Below are positions 16,518 through 25,091 of a stretch of 59,810 nucleotides of DNA, piece after piece. The notes below the pieces were generated by a model. The model made no database searches. It was not told the DNA's origin and worked only from the letters and a program-made list of their open reading frames with translations. Source of the DNA: an uncultured Rhodospirillaceae bacterium (GTDB lineage Bacteria; Pseudomonadota; Alphaproteobacteria; Rhodospirillales; Magnetospirillaceae); the NCBI GenBank assembly GCA_903901915.1, contig CAIUSV010000013.1, forward strand, positions 1 through 59,810, written 5' to 3'. How positions within the stretch are numbered: position 1 is the first letter of the stretch; each line of letters opens with the position of its first letter. Position numbers and translations under genes: made by a program.

Positions 16518-18161
16518 CTAAAGGGCGCTGCCGGTACGGCTGGATGCGGTCCGGGGTGCGGGGGCGCGGGCGCGGTCGAGCGCCGGGGCGAGGCGGCGGT
16601 CGTGGCCGTAAAGATCGTCGCGGAATTGTACGGTACCGTCGTCGTCGGCCCACGCCGTCCAATACATCAGGTAGACCGGCATGGTCCGTTCCAGCATCAG
16701 AGTGCGGGTGGAAGCGTTGGCGGCGATATTGTCGGCCAACCGGCCCTGCCAGTGCCGCCCCAACAGCAGCTCGCCGAGTTCCAGCGGTCGTTCCAGCCGG
16801 ACACAGCCGTGGGACAACGCCCGGTAAGGGCGGGAGAACACTTTCCGGTTGGGAGTGTCGTGCAGATAGATGTCGTCGGAGTCCTTGAGATTGAACTTCA
16901 ACTGGCCCAGCGCGTTGTCCGGTCCCGGCGGCTGGCGCAGGCGATAGGGGAATTTCTTGCCGATGGCATTCCAGTCGACGCCATCACCGGCCGCCTCTGG
17001 ACTGTCCTCGGGATATTGGGTGATCTTCAGCTTGCTTGAGGTCAGGTAGTTGGGATCGCGCCGCAACTTGGGCAGGATTTCCTTGTTGGCGATGCTGGGC
17101 GGTACCGACCAGGACGGGTTGAGAACCAGCGAGTTCATGGTGGCGTTCATGCTCGGGGTGGGGTGTTTGGTATCGCCCACCACCACCCGCATGGACATGA
17201 CCACGGCACCGTCCTCGACGACGTCCAGGGCGGCGGCGGCGATATTGACGGCGACGTGATGGCGCCCGGGGTCGCGGGTCATCCAGCGCCAGCGTTCCAG
17301 ATTGACGGAGATCTGCCGGGCGCGGGCATCGGCCGGGACGTTGAGGGTGGCGATGGTGCGGGTTCCGACCGTGCCGTCGGGATCAAGCCCGTGACGGGAC
17401 TGAAAACGCCGGATCGCCGCCACCAGCGGCCCGTCCAGCTGACGCCCCTCGGCGAAGGCGCCGTCCAGGTCGCCGCCGGCGATCAGTCGGCGCCGCAGCA
17501 GCGGCACACGATCATCGGTATCGCCGGGAACCAGCTTGGCACCGTCGGGTACCTGGGGCCAACCGCCGGCGCGGGCGACGGCACGGGTTCGCAACAGCGC
17601 GTCCTTCAGCCGGGAGTAGCCGACGAAATGGGGAGTGGCGGCGGCAGCCAACTCGGGCAGCGGCCGCCCGTCAGCCAGCGCCTTAAGGAAGCGGCTGCCG
17701 TCGAATTCGCCGCGCTTGTCGTGGCCGAAGCCGCCAAAGGCCCGTTCGGGCGGCACGGCGCCGATGGCGAGGTCGCGGCCGAACCGCAGCAGGGCGGCGC
17801 TCACCAAGACGTCGTGCTCGATGTCGGACCCGGCGGCGGGAATGGCATAGGCGCCGGGGTCCAGCCCCTCGGCCAGCGCCGTTGTCTGCATTTCGGTCAG
17901 CAGTCGCTCGCCCAGGGCCTCGTTGCTGCCGCTCCAGGCCGGCTGATAGAGGCGGGCGTGGTAGAAATCACGCAGCACCTTGGCCTCGGTGGCGGGTTCG
18001 GCCAGCGGTGCCGCCAGGATCAGCGCCTCGAAACGTTTGGATTGCTCGGTGGCCGCAGGGGGCTCCGCCCAAGCGCTTCCTCCGGCGCCAAGCGTCGCGA
18101 CGCTAAGGGCCATGCTGAGGAGTAGGGGGCGGGCGAACCACAAAACCAACGGAGCGCTCAT
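16518..18161 (-). CDS. Murein L,D-transpeptidase, YcbB/LdtD type
   Basis: A 547-residue exported enzyme with a signal peptide at about residues 1-35, ending GGSAWAEP. A scaffolding domain comes next, then a PG_binding_1 segment (AAIRRFQSRHGLDPDGTVG). The YkuD catalytic domain follows: VVVGDTKHPTPSMNATMNSL, NPSWSVPPSIANKEILPKL, and the active-site SHGCVRLERPLELG with Cys453 and His451. These are the long YcbB-type enzymes that make 3-3 cross-links in the periplasm and also need the capping-loop region. The ATG at 18161 starts the signal peptide; the in-frame extension to 18254 lacks coding character. Confidence 0.9.
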   Translation of the reverse strand: MSAPLVLWFARPLLLSMALSVATLGAGGSAWAEPPAATEQSKRFEALILAAPLAEPATEAKVLRDFYHARLYQPAWSGSNEALGERLLTEMQTTALAEGLDPGAYAIPAAGSDIEHDVLVSAALLRFGRDLAIGAVPPERAFGGFGHDKRGEFDGSRFLKALADGRPLPELAAAATPHFVGYSRLKDALLRTRAVARAGGWPQVPDGAKLVPGDTDDRVPLLRRRLIAGGDLDGAFAEGRQLDGPLVAAIRRFQSRHGLDPDGTVGTRTIATLNVPADARARQISVNLERWRWMTRDPGRHHVAVNIAAAALDVVEDGAVVMSMRVVVGDTKHPTPSMNATMNSLVLNPSWSVPPSIANKEILPKLRRDPNYLTSSKLKITQYPEDSPEAAGDGVDWNAIGKKFPYRLRQPPGPDNALGQLKFNLKDSDDIYLHDTPNRKVFSRPYRALSHGCVRLERPLELGELLLGRHWQGRLADNIAANASTRTLMLERTMPVYLMYWTAWADDDGTVQFRDDLYGHDRRLAPALDRARAPAPRTASSRTGSAL

Positions 18162-18303
18162 GGACACTGGGCGAGGGCGTCGGCCGGGCGGTGCGGCCGA
18201 CGAATCCTCCCCCGAGTCGATATCGATCCAATCGGCCGGAGTGTCAACGTCCAACCGCGTGCCGGAGCGTGATTGTTACAAGTCGTCGCCATTGGTGGCG
18301 GGA

Positions 18304-18732
18304 TTAGCCTTGCGCCCAGGGCAGGTTGGACGCCTTCCAGCCGGCGGTGATGCCGCGATGGCGGGACTGGTCGTGGGGGCCCTCGAAGCCATCGGTGATG
18401 TTCCAGGCTTCGGTATAGCCCAGCGCGGTCAGATGTTCCGCCGCCGCCTTCGAGCGCACCCCGGATCGGCAGAGCAACAGCAAGACGTCGTCCTTCCGGA
18501 CTCCCTGGGCCTCCAACTGAGCGGCGAAGGCGTCGTTGCGGGCCATGGTGGGGAACGCCTGCCACGAGACCAGCAGAGGCTGCTTGTCGATCGACGAAAG
18601 GTCGGGCACGCCCACAAACGACCATTCCGCCTGGGTGCGGACGTCCACCAGCTTGGCGTTTGCTTGGGTACGAAGCCGATTCCAGGTTTCGGTCGGGGTG
18701 ATTTCGCCGGCGTAGGTGGTGGGGCTGGTCAT
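18304..18732 (-). CDS. Rhodanese-like sulfurtransferase
   Basis: A 142-residue single-domain rhodanese. AKLVDVRTQAEWSFVGVPDL is the CH2A-like start, and the active-site loop is LLLLCRSGVRSKAAAEHL with the catalytic Cys at about residue 88. WNITDGFEGPHD is the typical end of the domain. It carries no signal peptide and should move sulfane sulfur in the cytoplasm. It is divergent from the cysI operon with 156 bases between, so it may share sulfur-responsive control through the inverted repeats there. Confidence 0.88.
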   Translation of the reverse strand: MTSPTTYAGEITPTETWNRLRTQANAKLVDVRTQAEWSFVGVPDLSSIDKQPLLVSWQAFPTMARNDAFAAQLEAQGVRKDDVLLLLCRSGVRSKAAAEHLTALGYTEAWNITDGFEGPHDQSRHRGITAGWKASNLPWAQG

Positions 18733-18791
18733 GGGGCTGGCTCCGATGGGTGAATAACTACACGAAATCTACCGCATAATAGGATTAATGT

Positions 18792-18805
18792 ACACAAAAA
18801 TGTGT
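18792..18805. promoter_or_regulatory. Inverted repeat upstream of the cys operon
   Basis: ACACA (18792-18796), four A, TGTGT (18801-18805): a perfect five-base inverted repeat touching the -35 element of the predicted cysI promoter. This is a plausible binding site for a sulfur-status regulator; which one is not evident. Confidence 0.45.
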
Positions 18806-18832
18806 TGACCGGGGTGTGAAATAGGGTCTATT
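18805..18832 (+). promoter_or_regulatory. Sigma-70 type promoter of the cysIHDNC operon
   Basis: TTGACC (18805-18810), a 16-base spacer and TCTATT (18827-18832), about 50 bases upstream of the cysI ATG. A perfect palindrome at 18836-18846 lies just downstream, at the likely start point. Confidence 0.5.
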
Positions 18833-18835
18833 CCC

Positions 18836-18846
18836 TGGTCGGACCA
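18836..18846. promoter_or_regulatory. Palindrome at the cysI transcription start region
   Basis: TGGTC-G-GACCA, an 11-base perfect palindrome placed immediately after the predicted -10 box, where a bound repressor would block initiation. It is distinct in sequence from the ACACA/TGTGT repeat upstream. Confidence 0.35.
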
Positions 18847-18888
18847 TATCATACACCGGCTGCGGTGTTGTAAATCAGAGGCCATGCA

Positions 18889-20973
18889 ATGAACGACGCC
18901 AACCGCACGGATATCGACGCCATCGAGCCGCTGGTCCGGATGTCCGATCTCGGCGAATATCGGCAGGCCTACGGCCGACGCCTTTCCGGCGAATGGGACG
19001 AGGAGCGCTGGACGTCCTTCCGTCTTCGCTTCGGCGTCTATGGTCAGAAGCAGGCCGGCGTGCAGATGGTCCGCATCAAGATACCGGGCGGCATCGTTCC
19101 CACTCCTTGGCTGAAAACCCTGGCGCGCGTCAACCGGGAATTCGCGACAGGACCGGCCCATATCACCACCCGGCAGGATTTCCAGCTTTATTACGTGCCG
19201 CTCGAGCGCTCGGCCGACATGCTGGAGCAGCTTTATGCCGACGGCATCACCACCCGAGAGGCTTGCGGCAACACGTTGCGTAACATGACCGCGTGCGCGC
19301 TGGCCGGGGCTTGCCCACGTGAACTTGTCGATGCGGGCAAGGTGGCTGACCAGCTTTCGCGGGCGTGGCTGCGCCATCCCCTGGTGCAGCACATGCCGCG
19401 CAAGCTTAAATTCACCGTGTCGGGCTGTGCCACCGATTGCGGCGGGTCCTCCATTCACGACCTCGGCTTCATCGCCGTCGAGCGGGGCGGCAAACGCGGA
19501 TTCCGGGTGCTGGCGGCCGGTGGATTGGGCGGACAGCCGGTCATGGCCGTGGAGGTGCTGCCGTTCGTCGCCGAAGACGATCTGCCCACGGTGGTGGAGG
19601 CGGCGGCGCGGCTGCATCAACGTTATTCCAACCGTCGCGACCGGTCGCTGGCGCGCCTGAAATTCGTTTTGAAGCGGTTCGGGGAAGAGAAGTTCGTCGG
19701 TCTGTTCCGCGAGGAGTTCCAGCGCGTCAAGGGCTTGCAGCAGCGGCCGTGGCAGCCGCTGGAGTGGGCCCGTCCGGTCGAGGCGGCGGTGGCTCGCACC
19801 CCGGTGGGGGTGGTCGCCGGTCACGACGGCACCACCGCGCTGGTGGTCTATGTCCCGTTGGGGCTGCTGAGTTCCGACCAGCTCGGCAGCCTGCATGATA
19901 TCGCGGTTGCGGCCGGGGTGTCGCAGTTGCGCACCACCCGTGATCAGAATCTGGCCCTGCTGGGAGTGGCACCGGATCGGGTCGCCTCGGCCATCACGGC
20001 GATCCGGGCTATCGGTCTGGACGTGCCGGCCCGGGCCGACGCCGTACCCGATGTGGTGTCCTGCCCCGGCACCACCACCTGCCGCATCGGTATCACCAAC
20101 TCCCAGAGCTTCGGCAAGGAGATCGAGCGCGAGGCCCGTGGCGATGCCGCCGCCGGCGGCGTGTCGGTGCATGTGTCGGGCTGCCAGAATTCCTGCGGGT
20201 TGCATCAGGTTGCCGATATCGGCCTGCACGGCATGGCCAAGAAGATCGACGGTCGATCGGCGCCGCATTACCAGATTCATCTCGGAGGCGACGCCTATCG
20301 CGGCGAGATCGGTATCGAAGGGCCGATCGTTCCCGCCCGTCTCGCCAATCAGGCGGTGGGCCGGCTGCGCCGGGCGGCGGCCACCGGCCGCGCCGAAGGC
20401 GAAAGTGTCCGCGTCTGGGCCGAGCGCCTGGGCAAGGACGGCATCGCCGCGATTCTGGCGCCGCTGGGGCCGGACGTCGGGGATGATCTGTTCGTCGATT
20501 GGGGCGATACCGAGGTGTATGCCGGCGCCCCCCGGGCCAAGGGCGAATGCGCCGCGCCCCAGGTCAGCGCCAGCTATTTCGCCGATCTGGCCGATGACGG
20601 CCTGATCAACGTCGACCGCTATCTGGTGGCCGGGCGCTGGCAGGAAGCGTTGAAGGCCGGCGAGGACGCCACCGTCTATGCCGTCCGCCTGCTGCTGGCC
20701 GCCCGCGCCATCGTCACCGAGGACGGCCAGGACGCCGAGGCGGTTTATGCCCTGTTCCGCTCTGGCCCGGCGGCGACCGTCGAGGCGGTCAACGCCTTTG
20801 ATTCGGTGCTGGCCGAGCGGACCACCGCCCTGGTGACCGGCGACGCCGGCTCCTACCGCGAGGCGGTGGCCTACTTCATCGACACCGTCGGCGCCCTGAT
20901 CGTCAAGCCGGCCGCGCCGGTGGTGGCCGCCGTCGGCGATCTGGCCTCGGTGCTGGCGGGGCTGGTGGAATGA
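18889..20973 (+). CDS. cysI: Sulfite reductase hemoprotein (NirA/CysI family) with C-terminal extension
   Basis: A 694-residue siroheme/4Fe-4S reductase. Two ferredoxin-reductase-like halves are visible: THITTRQDF-type wording at GPAHITTRQDFQLYYVP, then KFTVSGCATDCGGSSIHDLG in the first half. The cluster cysteines Cys392/Cys398 (CPGTTTC) and Cys432/Cys436 (GCQNSCGLHQ) are in the second. It reduces sulfite to sulfide with six electrons. No CysJ flavoprotein is nearby, so ferredoxin is the likely donor. The family core ends near residue 550. The last 130 residues form an extra helical domain beginning ASYFADLADDGLINVDRYL. It is the first gene of the sulfate-assimilation operon; its stop overlaps the cysH start by four bases. 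Confidence 0.88.
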   Translation: MNDANRTDIDAIEPLVRMSDLGEYRQAYGRRLSGEWDEERWTSFRLRFGVYGQKQAGVQMVRIKIPGGIVPTPWLKTLARVNREFATGPAHITTRQDFQLYYVPLERSADMLEQLYADGITTREACGNTLRNMTACALAGACPRELVDAGKVADQLSRAWLRHPLVQHMPRKLKFTVSGCATDCGGSSIHDLGFIAVERGGKRGFRVLAAGGLGGQPVMAVEVLPFVAEDDLPTVVEAAARLHQRYSNRRDRSLARLKFVLKRFGEEKFVGLFREEFQRVKGLQQRPWQPLEWARPVEAAVARTPVGVVAGHDGTTALVVYVPLGLLSSDQLGSLHDIAVAAGVSQLRTTRDQNLALLGVAPDRVASAITAIRAIGLDVPARADAVPDVVSCPGTTTCRIGITNSQSFGKEIEREARGDAAAGGVSVHVSGCQNSCGLHQVADIGLHGMAKKIDGRSAPHYQIHLGGDAYRGEIGIEGPIVPARLANQAVGRLRRAAATGRAEGESVRVWAERLGKDGIAAILAPLGPDVGDDLFVDWGDTEVYAGAPRAKGECAAPQVSASYFADLADDGLINVDRYLVAGRWQEALKAGEDATVYAVRLLLAARAIVTEDGQDAEAVYALFRSGPAATVEAVNAFDSVLAERTTALVTGDAGSYREAVAYFIDTVGALIVKPAAPVVAAVGDLASVLAGLVE

Positions 20974-21680
20974 GCGCCATCGACAGCAAGACGATTCAAC
21001 GGATAATGGCGGCCTACGGCCACCTGGACGGTCGTGACCTACTGGTCGCGCTGATCAAGGGCGAACTGACCGGGCGCATCGCCGTCACCTCGTCGTTCGG
21101 CGCCGAATCGGCGGTGTTGCTAGATCTGGTCGCCGAGGTCGATCCCGCCACGCCGGTGATCTTTCTCGATACCGGAGAGTTGTTCGACGAGACCATCGCC
21201 TATCGCCTGGAACTGGAACGCCGTCTGGGGTTGACCAACGTCATCGTGGCGCGCCCCACTGCCGAGGAGCTTGCCGAGGCCGCCGAGTTGTGGCGCGTCG
21301 ATGCCGACCGTTGCTGTGAATTGCGCAAGGTTCGGCCGCTGGCGCGGGCGGTGCGGGGCTTTGACGCCCTGGTGGACGGGCGTAAGCGTGCCCACGGTTT
21401 CGAGCGCGAGCATCTTTCCACCATCGAGGACGGCGTTGGGGTGCTCAAGGTCAGTCCCCTGGCCAACTGGAGCGCCGAGGAGATCGAGGCGGCGTTCGTC
21501 GCCCGCGATCTGCCGCGCCATCCGCTGGTGGCGCAGAATTACCGCTCCATCGGCTGCTGGCCCTGTACAAGTCCGGTGGAGGCGGGGGACTCTCCCCGCG
21601 CCGGCCGCTGGGCCGGCAAGGCCAAGACCGAATGCGGCATCCACACCCTGGTCCTGGGCCGTGACGGCTCGGGCATCTGA
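20970..21680 (+). CDS. cysH: Adenylyl-sulfate (APS) reductase, 4Fe-4S type
   Basis: A 236-residue member of the PAPS/APS reductase family. TSSFGAESAVLLDL is the nucleotide-binding start. The iron-sulfur cysteines of APS reductases are present: DRCCELRK (Cys115-116) and GCWPC (Cys196, Cys199). The catalytic ECGIH (Cys222) sits near the C-terminus. The CC...CxxC set marks the APS-using form rather than PAPS-only enzymes. It produces sulfite for CysI encoded just upstream, and its ATG overlaps the cysI stop. Confidence 0.92.
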   Translation: MSAIDSKTIQRIMAAYGHLDGRDLLVALIKGELTGRIAVTSSFGAESAVLLDLVAEVDPATPVIFLDTGELFDETIAYRLELERRLGLTNVIVARPTAEELAEAAELWRVDADRCCELRKVRPLARAVRGFDALVDGRKRAHGFEREHLSTIEDGVGVLKVSPLANWSAEEIEAAFVARDLPRHPLVAQNYRSIGCWPCTSPVEAGDSPRAGRWAGKAKTECGIHTLVLGRDGSGI

Positions 21681-21698
21681 TCGAGTTAGAGTGAAACC

Positions 21699-22505
21699 AT
21701 GACAATGAACGATCTCGACGCCCTTGAAAGCCAATCCGTCTACATCCTGCGCGAGGCGTTCAACCGCCTCGACAAGATCGCCATGCTGTGGTCGATCGGC
21801 AAGGATTCCAATGTGATGCTGTGGCTGGCGCGCAAGGCGTTCTTCGGCCATGTGCCGTTTCCGGTGGTGCATGTGGACACCCACCATAAGATTCCGGAAA
21901 TGATCGAGTTCCGTGATCGTGTCGCCAAGGAGTGGAGCCTGCCGCTGATCATCGGTGAGAACGCCGCCGCGCTGGCCGCCGGTGTCGGCCCGCATCAGGG
22001 GCGGGTCGAGTGCTGCACCGCGCTGAAGACCGACGGTCTGAAACAGGTACTGGCGGCGCATGGATTTACCGGCGTCATCGCCGGTATCCGCCGCGACGAG
22101 GAGGGCACCAGGGCCAAGGAGCGAGTGTTCAGCCCGCGTACAGAGGAAGCCGGATGGGACTTCAAGGACCAGCCGCCCGAGTTCTGGGACCAGTTCAAGA
22201 CCGATTTCGCGCCGGGCACCCACCTGCGCATTCATCCGCTGCTGGCCTGGACCGAGATCGATGTATGGCGCTACATCCAGCGCGAAAGCATTCCGGTGGT
22301 CGATATCTACTTCGCCAAGAACGGCCGGCGCTACCGGTCGCTCGGCTGCGCGCCCTGCACCGGTTCGGTGGCGTCCACCGCCTCGACGGTGGCGGAGATT
22401 ATCGAGGAGTTGGAGACAACCCGGGTGTCCGAACGCTCGGGCCGTGCCCAGGATCAGGAATCCGAGGATGCCTTCGAGCGCCTGCGCGCCGGCGGATACA
22501 TGTGA
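21699..22505 (+). CDS. cysD: Sulfate adenylyltransferase subunit 2
   Basis: A 268-residue PP-loop ATP pyrophosphatase. [19 protein letters not shown] is the PP-loop region (SxGKDS). [37 protein letters not shown] and [13 protein letters not shown] are the standard CysD segments. With CysN it forms APS from ATP and sulfate, driven by GTP hydrolysis. It follows cysH by 18 bases and ends just before cysNC. Confidence 0.95.
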   Translation: MTMNDLDALESQSVYILREAFNRLDKIAMLWSIGKDSNVMLWLARKAFFGHVPFPVVHVDTHHKIPEMIEFRDRVAKEWSLPLIIGENAAALAAGVGPHQGRVECCTALKTDGLKQVLAAHGFTGVIAGIRRDEEGTRAKERVFSPRTEEAGWDFKDQPPEFWDQFKTDFAPGTHLRIHPLLAWTEIDVWRYIQRESIPVVDIYFAKNGRRYRSLGCAPCTGSVASTASTVAEIIEELETTRVSERSGRAQDQESEDAFERLRAGGYM

Positions 22506-22522
22506 GCGAGGACGACGAAACC

Positions 22523-24406
22523 ATGAGCACCACCGCTTCCCCGATGAAGATCGTCGTCGTCGGCCATGTCGATCATGGCAAGTCCACCCTGGTGGGCCGC
22601 GTCCTGCACGAGACCGGCGCCCTGCCAGAAGGCAAGGTCGAATATGTCAAGGACGTCTGCGACAAGCGCGGCATGCCGTTCGAGTGGGCCTTCGTCATGG
22701 ACGCCCTCCAGGCCGAACGCGACCAGGGTATCACCATCGACACCGCCCAGATCCGCTTTCGCACCGAGGCCCGGCCGTACGTCATCATCGACGCTCCCGG
22801 CCACAAGGAGTTTCTCAAGAACATGATCAGCGGCGCTGCCTCGGCGGAGGCGGCGGTGCTGGTGATCGATGCCCATGAGGGGGTACAGGAGCAGTCGCGC
22901 CGCCATGGCTATCTGCTGCATCTGCTGGGCCTGCGCCAGATCGCCGTGGCGGTCAACAAGATGGATCTGGTGGACTTCGGCGAGGCCCGCTTCGAGGAGG
23001 TCAAGGCCGAGATCGTGGCTTACCTCAACTCCATCGGCGTCCAGCCGACCCATGTCATTCCGGTGGCGGCGCGGGGCGGCGCCAACATCGCCACCAACGC
23101 CGCCGAGACACCGTGGTACACCGGCCCCAGCGTCCTGGGGGCGCTGGACGGGTTCGCGCCGTCCAAGCCGGCCAACGATCTGGCGCTGCGTCTGCCGGTG
23201 CAGGACGTCTACAAGTTCGACGAGCGGAGGATCATCGCCGGGCGGATCGAGTCCGGCCGGCTCAAGGTGGGCGATACCCTGGTGTTCGCCCCCACCGGCA
23301 AGTCGGCCCGCATCGCCTCCATCGAGTCATGGGGGGGCGATCGCGTCGCGGCGGTGGCTGCCGGTGCCGGGCAGTCGGTGGGAATCACCTTGGACGAGCA
23401 GATTTTCGTCGAGCGCGGTCAGATCGCCAGCCTGGCCGAGGACGGCCCCAGTCTCAGCCATACGCTCAAGGCCAGGCTGTTCTGGCTGGGACGCGAGGCG
23501 CTCAAGGTGGGCAACCGCTATAAACTCAAGCTGGCCACCGCCGAGCATGTGGTGGAGGTAACCGCTATCGAGCGTGTTATCGACGTCGAGGATCTGGCCA
23601 ACCACCAGGGCGCCGAGGTCGGGCGCAATGCCGTCGCCGAAGTGCTGTTCCGCGCCAAGACGCCGATTGCCTATGACTCGTTCATCGCCAATCCCCGTCT
23701 GGGGCGCTTCGTGTTGGTGGAGAACTACGACATCGTCGGCGGCGGCGTCATCGCCGAGGTCGAAGGCGAGCGTCTCGACCACAAATCCGCCAACATTACC
23801 GTGGTTCACCATAAGGTCGACGCCGAAGGCCGTGCCCTGGCCAATGGTCATCGCGGCGGCGTGGTATGGCTGACCGGCCTGTCGGGCGCCGGCAAATCCA
23901 CCATTTCCATGGAGGTCGAGCGCCAATTGTTCCTCAAGGGCTGGCAGGTTACCGTGCTGGATGGCGACAATGTCCGGCACGGCCTGTGCTCGGATCTGGG
24001 CTTCAGCCCCGAGGACCGTGCCGAGAATATCCGGCGGGTCGGCGAGACGGCGCATCTGTTTGCCGAAGCCGGCATGCTGGTGATCACCGCCTTCATTTCG
24101 CCCTATCGCTCGGATCGTGACCGGGTGCGGGGAATCCGACCCGATGCCTTTCACGAAGTCCACGTCGCCACCACCCTGGAGGAATGCGAGCGTCGCGATC
24201 CCAAGGGGCTCTACCGCAAGGCGCGTGGTGGCGGTATCGTCGAGTTCACCGGGATCACCGCCCCCTACGAGCCGCCGCTGGTGCCCGAATTGTCGCTGCC
24301 CACCGATGGCCGTAGCGTCGATGAAAGCGTAGCCGAACTGCTCCGCTATATCGAGCGCACCTTTGCCCTGTCCACCCGCGAGCAGGCGGTCGGCTGGGGG
24401 CTTTAG
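22523..24406 (+). CDS. cysNC: Bifunctional sulfate adenylyltransferase subunit 1 / APS kinase
   Basis: A 627-residue fusion. Residues 1-430 are CysN, an EF-Tu-like GTPase: VVVGHVDHGKSTLVGRVLHE (G1), DQGITIDTAQIRF (G2), IDAPGHKEFLKNM (G3) and VAVNKMDLVD (G4). Residues 440-627 are CysC: VVWLTGLSGAGKSTISMEVE (P-loop), then DGDNVRHGLCSDLGFSPEDR and ITAFISPYRSDRDRVR, the APS kinase signatures. CysN drives APS formation with CysD; CysC makes PAPS. The start at 22523 is preferred; a GTG at 22502 overlapping the cysD stop would add seven residues. Confidence 0.94.
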   Translation: MSTTASPMKIVVVGHVDHGKSTLVGRVLHETGALPEGKVEYVKDVCDKRGMPFEWAFVMDALQAERDQGITIDTAQIRFRTEARPYVIIDAPGHKEFLKNMISGAASAEAAVLVIDAHEGVQEQSRRHGYLLHLLGLRQIAVAVNKMDLVDFGEARFEEVKAEIVAYLNSIGVQPTHVIPVAARGGANIATNAAETPWYTGPSVLGALDGFAPSKPANDLALRLPVQDVYKFDERRIIAGRIESGRLKVGDTLVFAPTGKSARIASIESWGGDRVAAVAAGAGQSVGITLDEQIFVERGQIASLAEDGPSLSHTLKARLFWLGREALKVGNRYKLKLATAEHVVEVTAIERVIDVEDLANHQGAEVGRNAVAEVLFRAKTPIAYDSFIANPRLGRFVLVENYDIVGGGVIAEVEGERLDHKSANITVVHHKVDAEGRALANGHRGGVVWLTGLSGAGKSTISMEVERQLFLKGWQVTVLDGDNVRHGLCSDLGFSPEDRAENIRRVGETAHLFAEAGMLVITAFISPYRSDRDRVRGIRPDAFHEVHVATTLEECERRDPKGLYRKARGGGIVEFTGITAPYEPPLVPELSLPTDGRSVDESVAELLRYIERTFALSTREQAVGWGL

Positions 24407-24485
24407 GACAAACGCGCTTGACCTTGGCTCAATCCGCCCCCACCGTCTTTCCGGCCCGATCCGGGCGAGAGGACGGTGGATAGCG

Positions 24486-25025
24486 ATGGTCAAACGCATT
24501 CTCATACTGGCGGCGGCGGCGGCGCTTCTGGCGGCGGTGCTGGGAACATCGTTCGGCCCGGGAAAATCGCCGCCGCTGTCGCTGTCGCTTCGCTCCTTCG
24601 TTCGGGTGGATCCGCCGAAGCCACTGGCCGATGGTAGCGAGAAGCCATTATCCGGCCGTATCGTCCGGCCGACGGTAGTGGTGTTCTGGGCGACGTGGTG
24701 CGAGCCTTGCCTGCGTGAAATTCCCACCCTCGGCCGGTTCCGGACAATGGCCGATGCCGCCGGAATCGACGTGCTGACCGTGTCCCTGGACCGCTCCGGC
24801 ATTGATATTCCCCGCAGGTTCCTGATCGAGCAGGGGCTTGGCGATCTGCCGCTGGTGCTGGATGCCGGCGGGGTGGTGTCCATGGCGCTGGGGATACGCG
24901 GCGTGCCCACCACGCTGATCGTCAACGCCAAGGGCGAAGAGGTCGCGCGGACCGAGGGCGAAGCCGACTGGGGTGACCGGGCGGCGCTCGACATCGTTCT
25001 CGGTCTGGTGGCAACAGGGGGCTAG
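24486..25025 (+). CDS. TlpA/ResA-like thioredoxin-fold protein, membrane-anchored
   Basis: A 179-residue protein with an N-terminal hydrophobic anchor (RILILAAAAALLAAVLG) and a thioredoxin fold. It carries VVFWATWCEPCLREIPTL (Cys72/Cys75), DVLTVSLDRSG and the cis-Pro segment GIRGVPTTLIVNAKG. It should exchange disulfides on the periplasmic side, as TlpA/ResA proteins do for cytochrome or cofactor maturation. It follows cysNC by 79 bases on the same strand, so read-through is possible, but a functional link to sulfate assimilation is not shown. Confidence 0.86.
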   Translation: MVKRILILAAAAALLAAVLGTSFGPGKSPPLSLSLRSFVRVDPPKPLADGSEKPLSGRIVRPTVVVFWATWCEPCLREIPTLGRFRTMADAAGIDVLTVSLDRSGIDIPRRFLIEQGLGDLPLVLDAGGVVSMALGIRGVPTTLIVNAKGEEVARTEGEADWGDRAALDIVLGLVATGG

Positions 25026-25091
25026 ACGGTTCCTTGACGATCCATCGGCCTGGTGGGAAGCTTTTCTCATCAACACACGCCGCGAGGATCC

